A stretch of 64,000 nt of DNA from Benincasa hispida (Eukaryota > Streptophyta > Magnoliopsida > Cucurbitales > Cucurbitaceae): contig NC_052349.1 of assembly GCF_009727055.1 (NCBI RefSeq), positions 47,529,315 through 47,593,314 of the forward strand. The letters are read 5' to 3'. A model generated the notes under the pieces. The model had not been told where the DNA came from and did no database searches. It worked only from the letters and a program-made list of their open reading frames with translations. Below are positions 56,946 to 64,000 of this stretch, piece by piece; within the stretch, counting starts at the first letter, position 1; each line of letters opens with the position of its first letter. A program made the position numbers and the translations under genes.

Positions 56946-58555
56946 TGATAACGGGCAGAAATGCACGTTATTGCGGTCGCATGCGTCCATCGCATAAAAA
57001 CAGTTAATTTTTTTACTTTTGTATAGAATATGTGTTGACGCAAAGCGTAAATTGCGATCACAAGAAAGCAACAATCGAGCGCAGCATTATCGCAAGGCTT
57101 TGTGGTGATTTGTGCTCGCAAATATCTGCTCAAGAAGGATTGCCGCATAGAGTTGCCGCAACTTGGTGGGTGCATCTAGGTGAAAAGCATAATAAATCAC
57201 GATGGGATAGAAAGCTGATGACGGTCGAGTCCGAATTAAGTTGACAGCACTAACGAAACTATTGTAGCAAGTACACTCAACCTTTCGGTGACAAATATTC
57301 GGACGCATCAGAAAGAGAATTAATGTCATCCCATTAGTGCAATCATAAGAGAGAAGGCGCTTTCAACCCGAAAGCTCTATAAATACGGAAGGCATCCTTC
57401 AGTAAAGGAGTTCGGACAGTTAGAGAATTTTTCCCTAAAAAGAAACAACTTTGTTCATAGTTTCTTTTTTATTTAGAAGGCAGAGCGAGAAGAAGGGAAG
57501 AGACGCCCGAAAGATCGCTCATGGTCAACTCGAGAGAGAACCCAGAGGCGTGGAAAGCAGAGAGAGGGCCGACTCTCGCGAGAGTGAGATTATCTTTTGA
57601 ACAGAGTAGAAAAGACAGGTGTAAAAGCCTTGGGAAATAAAAGATTGCTACCAGAACTCTTTATTCTCATCTTGCATTGTTATTTATTATTTCAACTCTA
57701 ATTCTTCAACACACATGGAACTTGCTTATCTACATCTGTTCACTCTCTTAAAAGCACGCATGAGTAGCTAAATTTATCGAATGGGTTGAGAAGAACTAAG
57801 CTAACATGACCTAGGATCTTCATTGCATGCGATTATCTTGTTTTATGTTGTGCCCAACATCCCTTTAGAGCTACTTGAGAGAGAGTCTAAAGAAAGAACC
57901 TAAGACTTGAGAGAGTTAGGTTAGAATCTAGACTCGAGAGAGCAAGATTAGACCTGCATAAGCGAGAGATAGAGACTTAGAGATAAGCTCTGTTTGCCAA
58001 CATGCATCGCATGCACCCTAGAGATAGGTTATGATATTATGTGGTCACCTTATTTGTGTGTGTGTCATGTTGTCATCGCATAAATAAGAATATGGGCTTA
58101 TGTGTAGGTTCTATTGACTCATCGCATATATCGCATGCGTTCTAGTCTAGAAGCCGTAGTATTTGCGTTGAGAGATGATTTGCTATTGTATGTGTGTTGC
58201 ATGATCGGATAACATGAACGCATCCTAGGAAGTGTTAGTTGAATCCCTTCTCAACCCGTTCCCCCCATATTCATTGCATCTTCTGTATTATCAACTCTTT
58301 TCGTAACTTCACTGCATTTGTTTATTTTATACCGCAAACAGCAACCCAAAACAACTATTTGATTTATTTGTTACCGCAAAGTCTTCTCGAAAATTATCAC
58401 AGCATACCGTTTTCCCTAGTCCCTGAGTTCGACCCTGGACTTGCCAGGAAACTCAGTAGGGTTTACACTTGGATTCTACTGAGAAAACTTGTTGCTCAAT
58501 GCATTTCCATCACCGCATTTCGTTTCATTATTTCATCATATAAAATAACACATCA
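56946..58555 (+). repeat. Gypsy E 3' LTR
   Basis: 1610 bp, TGATAACGGGCAG...AACACATCA, colinear with the 5' LTRs apart from the 90-bp difference. TATA box TATAAAT at 57378-57384 with 'ccgaaagctc' before it. Many differences from the 5' LTR are C/T or G/A (for example cgcatcaccgcatttcg versus cgcatcactgcatttca), suggesting an old, methylated insertion. Frames 57032-57244 and 58239-58565 fall in the LTR and are not genes. Confidence 0.92.
57378..57384 (+). promoter_or_regulatory. TATA box in gypsy E 3' LTR
   Basis: TATAAAT, in the same context (agctcTATAAATac) in all three LTR copies. Confidence 0.65.
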
Positions 58556-58560
58556 TAAAG
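58556..58560. repeat. Gypsy E target-site duplication (3' side)
   Basis: TAAAG, matching 48526-48530. It lies inside copia D coding sequence. Confidence 0.88.
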
Positions 58561-59850
58561 GCTAGTACTTATGATAAGCTACTGGCCTAATGTGTACAAG
58601 TCATGCTGCATGCAAAATAACATGTTCCCATATAGATGAAGGAAGCTTAGCTCTCATAAGTAATGATCTAGCAATTAACTACAAACGTTTTATGAATGAT
58701 TCTGCCAAACCATTTTGTGTATGAACATCAACTACAGGATGTTTAACACTTATCCTAATTGATATACAATAATTATCAAAAGCTTGGGATGTAAATTTAC
58801 CAACATTATTAAGACGAATGATCTTAATTGTATAATCAGAAAATTGTGCTCTTAACTTAATTTTGAGCAAGTAATCTAATGTAAGATTTCAACTTGATAA
58901 TAAGCACATGTGTGGCCATCTGCTGGATGCGTCTATTAATACCATAAATTATCTAAATGGTCCACTTGGTGCGTTAATAGGTTCACATATATCATCGTGA
59001 ATTCGTTATAAAAATGTGGGTGATTTAGTCCCCTCTTTGACTGGTGATGGTCTAATAACTAATTTGCCTTAGGAGCAAATATCACATGATAATTCATTAG
59101 ATTGAAGAATCTTTTTGCTCTTCAATGGATGTCCATTTGAATTCTCAATAATTTTTCTCATCATTATAGATCTTGGATGACCTAATCTGTCATACCAATT
59201 TGTAAATATATTTGGATTCATGAACTTCAGGTTCATTGTTTCTTATGTTTCAATGTATATGAGTATAATATAATCCAAAAAATAAAGCAAGCAATTCTTC
59301 CAGTTTAATTTTTTCATATGAGGCAATAACTATGATATAAAAATAATCCATATTATTCTTTCTATTTGTCTCAATATGATAACCATTACAACGTATATCT
59401 TTAAAACTAAGTAGTTTTTTTTATTGACTAGAGAACAATGCATTGTCAATTATAAATTTTGTTCCTCTAGACAAACTAATATTACTTTTCCAAACCCTTC
59501 AATTAAGTTTGTAGAATCTCATATTGTATTAACTTTTGCTTCCAACATTGTTCTCTTTTTCCTTTACGGATGCTTGATAAAGATCGACTAAGTGTTTTGA
59601 CGTACGATAGGTATGTGACTAATGCCTAGTTATTTCGCATCAGAAACATTTATTTTCAGCACTAATTGAACTCTTATCATGTGGAGCTTTGCCTTTGTGC
59701 TCATCATTTTGTATGGTTCTTTTGAAATTTGAATGATTAGAACGACCATCACAAACAAAAAATTATTATTTTTCCTCTGCCATGGTCACGACTGTGACCG
59801 CAACCATGACCTCAACCATGATTATTAACATTCAGAGCATTCACTTCAGG
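58561..59850 (-). pseudogene. Copia D integrase and gag-pol linker
   Basis: Minus strand. Near 59780-59830 is an Arg-Gly-His-rich stretch (RGHGRG) from the gag tail. Near 59080-59170 is the pre-integrase segment (MMRKIIENSNGHPLK). Near 58920-58990 is APSGPFR(Y)FMVLIDASSRW, the integrase core with its first Asp region. 58679-58870 has YTIKIIRLNNVGKFTSQAFD and HTQNGLAESFIKRL, where the second-Asp position is Asn, a likely loss of a catalytic residue, while the Glu is kept. Several stops. The frame runs up to the gypsy E insertion and resumes at 48525 (or 39192). Confidence 0.85.
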
Positions 59851-60147
59851 GAATGGTGTTATTCCAGTTGATCGAGATTCATGCTTTTTATTAATAACAC
59901 ATTATTTTGTTTGGCCACGAGAAGACATGAAATTAGTTCAGAATACTGTTTAAAACCTTTCCCTCGATATTGTTGCTGCAAGAGCATCAAGAATTGAAAT
60001 GTAAAAAATGTCTTTTCTAACATATCAACACCAGTAATTTTCTCTCGGCATAACAACTGTTTTAAACGAATTTTAAATAATGCAGAGTTGTAATCACTTA
60101 CTAATTTAAAATCTTGTAGCCTCAAGTGTAACCACTCATAACGAGCT
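59851..60147 (-). pseudogene. Copia D gag, C-terminal part
   Basis: The minus strand reads LPKARYEWLHLRLQDFKLVS, DMLEKTFFTFQ, LQQQYRGKGFKQYSELISCL, a UBN2/gag-polypeptide-type copia gag. It is separated from its N-terminal part (61328-61564) by the hAT insertion at 60156-61276. Residues that appear upstream of LPKAR in the same open frame come from the hAT element, not from gag. Confidence 0.85.
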
Positions 60148-60155
60148 TTAGGAAG
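60148..60155. repeat. hAT target-site duplication (left)
   Basis: TTAGGAAG, identical to 61277-61284. Confidence 0.93.
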
Positions 60156-61276
60156 TAGGGGTGAGTGTGGTAGATCTAAAAATCGAGCCGACCGACCCAA
60201 ACCGGCCAAATGAAGTTAGGCGACCGATAATTAGCAAATTTTGGTCAGAGTCGGTTTAGGATTTTTTGAACCGACCCTCAAGTCGGTCGGTGGAGATGGT
60301 CTATTGAGACCCGACTGACCCAACCGAAATTCATATACATATTACTATTTAGTATTTAATATATTAAATTGTGTTTATGTTGTAATTTGGTTGTATTTTA
60401 TTTTATGTTGTAATTTCTATTTTGATTGTATGTGTCATGTGACATTTCTGATGTGACGTACTATTTGTGTTTTGATTGTATTTTATACTATTTGTGACGT
60501 ACACTCTCTACTCTCATATTAGTTTTGTTTCCAATATATATACTATGTGCTTCTTTAAGCAAGTAAGCCAACACAATCCCAAACAATGCACATTTTAAAT
60601 ATCAAGGGTTGTCAAATCAAATCATATCAATATTTTATTTTTAATACCTCTATTCCATAAAGTATTAAAATGTAAAATGGTATCTTAAATTATGAATCAC
60701 AATCACAAGTTAAGAGAGAAAACTAAACATAATTGATAAGGCAATACTCAATCCAAATTGACTAACTAAATTCATAGGAAGAAAAAGGAAGTTAACAAAT
60801 AATAAATTTTTACATAGTTGAGGCTTGAAGGAAACCATGAATAGGGAAAAATGAAAGTTTTTTTAGACATGAAAATAATTTAAGGTATTTATTACTTTTA
60901 CTACTCTATTTCTTATTTTACTCGATTTCAACTTTTATAAATCTTTAAATTAGTTTTTTTAAACCTAGTTTTTAATTAGTTGACTTTTGATAATTAATTT
61001 AATTTGTATTAGAAAATTACTATTTATTACGATAATGATTTATAACTAAATATAACTAACTACTAAATGGTAAATAATTAAATATAATTTTTTTCTAAGT
61101 AAAAATAAATAAATAAAATAATAAAACCAAATCGACCAAACCGACCGACCGGTCGGCCGATCGTGTTTTTGCTCAGTCGACAGTCGGAATGGTTTGGTCA
61201 GGTTCAGAACCGATTATGATCGATTCAGCGTTGGTCTAGTCGGAAGATGACCCTGACTAGCCAATGATCACCCCTA
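60156..61276. mobile_element. Non-autonomous hAT-type DNA transposon
   Basis: 1121 bp with short terminal inverted repeats TAGGGGTGAG / TGATCACCCCTA (TAGGGGTGA shared) and a perfect 8-bp TSD TTAGGAAG, both hallmarks of hAT elements. Both subterminal regions are rich in CCGACCGAC / GTCGGTCGG motifs (60180-60330 and 61130-61260). Such motifs are typical transposase-binding subterminal repeats. The centre is AT-rich and I see no transposase. It lies within copia D gag, so it is younger than copia D. Confidence 0.93.
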
Positions 61277-61284
61277 TTAGGAAG
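61277..61284. repeat. hAT target-site duplication (right)
   Basis: TTAGGAAG, identical to 60148-60155. Confidence 0.93.
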
Positions 61285-61564
61285 AATAACTGTTTTTTCT
61301 TATGATCAAACCTCTCTTTCAATTTTTTCACAAGATACAGAGATCTTTTATTGTAAGATACTCCATTTTCAATCCCTCGTGGAGATGATGATGAAAGAAA
61401 ATCATAACTTTTACTTTGTCTTGACTGGATGGCGTATTTTCTTTTTTAATAGTCTTTCCAAGATTCCTAGCATCCAGGTGGATTTCGGCATCAAATACCC
61501 ATGATAAATAATTATTACCGTTAATATCAAGGGCGATAAATTCTAATTTTGTGAGATTTTCCAT
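61285..61564 (-). pseudogene. Copia D gag, N-terminal part
   Basis: Starts at the ATG at 61564: MENLTKLEFIALDINGNNYL, then a WVFDAEIHLDARNLG stretch. This is the DUF4219/UBN2-like opening of copia gag. An early stop near 61328 and a frame change precede the hAT junction at 61284. It lies 160 bp downstream of the primer-binding site. Confidence 0.85.
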
Positions 61565-61699
61565 GGCAGCACTATCATAAAATATTGTATTTATATTAGA
61601 AATTTAATAGATATTAAATATGCAAAATAACATTAAATTTATTAATTATAACGAAGAGGGAAAAACCGACGTCCTTTAGAACCTGCCTTTAGCGGAGAA

Positions 61700-61725
61700 A
61701 ACTATAGAAGCTCGTACTGATAATG
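61700..61725 (-). other. Copia D primer-binding region
   Basis: The minus strand reads CATTATCAGTACGAGCTTC immediately after the LTR end (AATTCACAACA). Its position fits a PBS; I cannot name the tRNA with certainty. Confidence 0.5.
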
Positions 61726-62160
61726 TGTTGTGAATTTGAGAAGCACAAAGGGAACACAGATACCAATAAAATATAATATTAAAACTAAATATAATATAAT
61801 ATAATAATAAAATCAATAAATATTAAAATAAAATAAACATAATAAATAAATTAATAAAATACAAAATAAGAAATTTCTCTAAATTCTCCATTTTCTCTAA
61901 TTTTTTTGAACTTTGCCCAGTGTGTCTTCCAAAACTCACCAAATGTCACTATTTATAGGTAATTTGACAAGTAGGAGGTAGATTACATAGATATTAATAA
62001 TGTGTAATGTTAGATACATAGACAATATTTTGAAAAATAGAGACATGACATATAGTCAATGGATACTAAGCATGAAGATTGAATAGACATCTATTATTGT
62101 AATATTTATAATAAAAATATCTGTTTTATTTATTCAATTCTAAAATCAACTACCATTAGT
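61726..62160 (-). repeat. Copia D 5' LTR (right boundary approximate)
   Basis: On the minus strand the LTR ends ...CACAACA at 61726. TATA box TATAAAT (plus-strand ATTTATA, 61951-61957) and a long AT-rich 61780-61880 tract lie inside. The upstream edge near 62160 is inferred from a composition change only. Confidence 0.55.
61951..61957 (-). promoter_or_regulatory. TATA box of copia D LTR
   Basis: Minus-strand CTATAAATAG, about 225 bases before the LTR end and 390 before the gag ATG. Confidence 0.6.
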
Positions 62161-64000
62161 TTTGTCATTATCATTATTTTGATGTATTACTTTGGATTTT
62201 GGATTGGCTTCTATATCGAGAAAATGTCGACGTAGGTGTCTGGGTGGATCCTGAATTTTATGGCAAGTAACTTATTCTCGTGTATTTACAATAATTTCTC
62301 AATTTTATTTTTGATATATATATATTTTTTTTCAACAAAAACTTGGCTCAACTGATATAATGTTCATACTATCAACCATTAACTAAGCAATACCCTAATT
62401 AAAAGGGTTAGCGTTTCAAATCTACCCACTTCATATGTTTGTAAAAGTTGAAAAAGAGGATTGTTTTTTTCGTTAGATTTTAGGTTTAGTTTTTAGAGAC
62501 ACTTGGAAGAAGAACGAAACAAAGTATATTAATTAGGCCTATGGTCTATATATTTGTTATTTGTAAAAATGACAAAAATAAAGTCTAACCTACATATAAA
62601 GGATAAAATTTGATAAATGTCTTCACTACTAATATACACTTAATACACTATATATTGATATACATTTGATACAATTGATAGATACACTTGACATATACTT
62701 GATATACTTGCACTTGACTGATAAACTACTGATAAATTTGTCGATTAGTTACTTGTTTATATTATTGATTATTTAAGAAAAAAAATTGAGATTCAAAGTA
62801 TCAATCTTGAAATCTATAGACCAAATTGAAAAGAAAAAAAAAGGTCAAATCTCAATAGTAAAATTTCAACATTTTGAAACTAAAGACTAAATTGAAATCA
62901 AACTCAAAATTTTAGAGTTAAAAGTGTAATATTTTAAAACTTAAGAACCAAATAAAAATTAAATTTAACACCTATATAAATTTGCCCAAAAAGATTTTTT
63001 TTTTCCAGAAAAAACGTAAGAAGATCAATGTAGGTTAGCTTCTATATTGTCCCATGCTAACATAAATCAAGTGTAATATGAACAGGTCAAGATACTACTA
63101 ACCTAACAATAAACATGCACACTTAAGTTATTTTAACTACTTTCTTATGTGATCATTTTTTTTTTAGTTCATGAGATCTATTTTCATTACCCTCTACATT
63201 TCTATTGAAATTAATAGATAATTGAGCCACACTGAAACTTAATTATTTCGAGTCTGTATATAAATAAATACACATCGCATTAGAAATTAAAGTTAGAAGG
63301 AACAACTTCTGTTTATGGTTCAAATCTTCTTTGTATATATAAATTAATATTCAAATTTTATATTCAAATACGTTCTCTTAATTAATGTTTCGTTTAGTAA
63401 TCATTTAATTTTTATTTTTTAAATTAAGTCTATGAACATTCTTTCATCTCCAATATTTTTTTTGTTTTTTTTTATTTTTTATCAATGATTTAAAAAAACA
63501 AAGCTAAATTTTGAAAACTAAAAAAAAAAAGTAACTTTTAAAAGGTTGTTTTTGAAATTTGAAATTTGTCTAAGAATTCAACTATGTACTTAAATATGCA
63601 AATCATTATAAGAAATAGAAAGAAAATAAACTTAATTTTCAAAAATAAAAAACAAAAAATGAAATAGTTATCAAAAGGACGATAAATGATCTACTAATAT
63701 AAATCCAGAGTTATATAACATCCCAAATTATTTAAGTTGCATTTAAGGTTTGGAGTTTAAAATATTTTTTGTCCCTAAACTTTTATGAAAATAACAATTT
63801 AATTCCCACGCTTTTAAATTTGTAATAATTTAATCACTAGAATTTAATAAGACTAAATCATTACGTAATAAAATTGATAATTAATATTGATAAATTTTTT
63901 TCTTAAATTGTTATAAATCTAAAATCGTAAAGATCAAACTATTACGTATTAAAATTTGAAGATGAAATATATATTTAAATCGACTCTAATTAAAACATTA
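62161..64000. other. AT-rich spacer to window end
   Basis: No gene seen. Contains a SINE-like segment (62341-62460), a tract of diverged 'gatacacttgatatac' repeats at 62620-62740, and a MITE-like tract at 63385-63670 resembling 1500-1740. Confidence 0.5.
62341..62460 (+). repeat. Possible tRNA-derived SINE fragment
   Basis: TGGCTCAACTGAT at 62344-62356 resembles a polymerase III A box. GTTTCAAATCTA at about 62413-62424 resembles a B box, about 57 bases on. There is no clear 3' tail or TSD. Confidence 0.4.

Overview
This is a plant nuclear window. It is very AT-rich and almost entirely built from degenerate, nested transposable elements, with one decayed endogenous pararetrovirus. I see no convincing intact host gene, tRNA, rRNA or CRISPR array. 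The retroelement proteins (a Ty1/copia family with 1.5-2 kb LTRs, an Athila/Tat-like Ty3/gypsy element, a florendovirus-like element) look to me most like those of a cucurbit. That assignment comes from memory of related sequences and is unverified.

Layout. 1-513: C-terminal exon of a plant-mobile-domain (PMD) pseudogene. 1926-5560: probable Ty3/gypsy LTR, decayed gag and spacer. 7119-13334: full-length L1-type LINE on the minus strand with a perfect 16-bp target-site duplication (TSD). 13351-17400: AT-rich DNA with a 230-bp telomere-like tract. 17420-23130: endogenous caulimovirid on the minus strand, split by a solo copia LTR with 5-bp TSDs (19731-21557). 23668-25342: minus-strand chimera of a Mutator (MULE) transposase N-terminus and a PMD C-terminus. 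27317-31826: two related copia LTRs in opposite orientation. 32214-34320: gypsy LTR 'A' and gag start. 34900-37200: copia 'B', minus strand. 37456-38955: truncated copia LTR 'C'. 38956-62160: copia 'D', minus strand, into which gypsy 'E' (TSD TAAAG) and a 1.1-kb hAT element (TSD TTAGGAAG) inserted.

Much of the apparent structure from 32.6 to 51.4 kb is probably an assembly artefact. About 32582-42025 is repeated at 42141-51100 with the same element order, and sampled differences are almost all one- or two-base deletions, which is the signature of unpolished long reads. Four copies of a perfect 38-bp palindrome, two Tn5 mosaic ends back to back as in mate-pair junction adapters, sit at 12249, 12411, 33240 and 33383, each pair bracketing a falsely repeated segment. 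There are also a 25-N gap (51449-51473), a lone N (40630) flanked by a 49-bp repeat, and a 164-bp tandem repeat (41171-41498).

The real locus is best read as one copy of the A-B-C-D-E series, with gypsy E running about 10 kb from the 5' LTR at 48531 (or 39198) to the 3' LTR ending at 58555. The most interesting genuine biology is the MULE-PMD chimera, the solo LTR inside the pararetrovirus, the PPT-LTR-PBS copia junction, and the precisely bounded LINE, hAT and gypsy insertions. I found no evidence of a new functional system.
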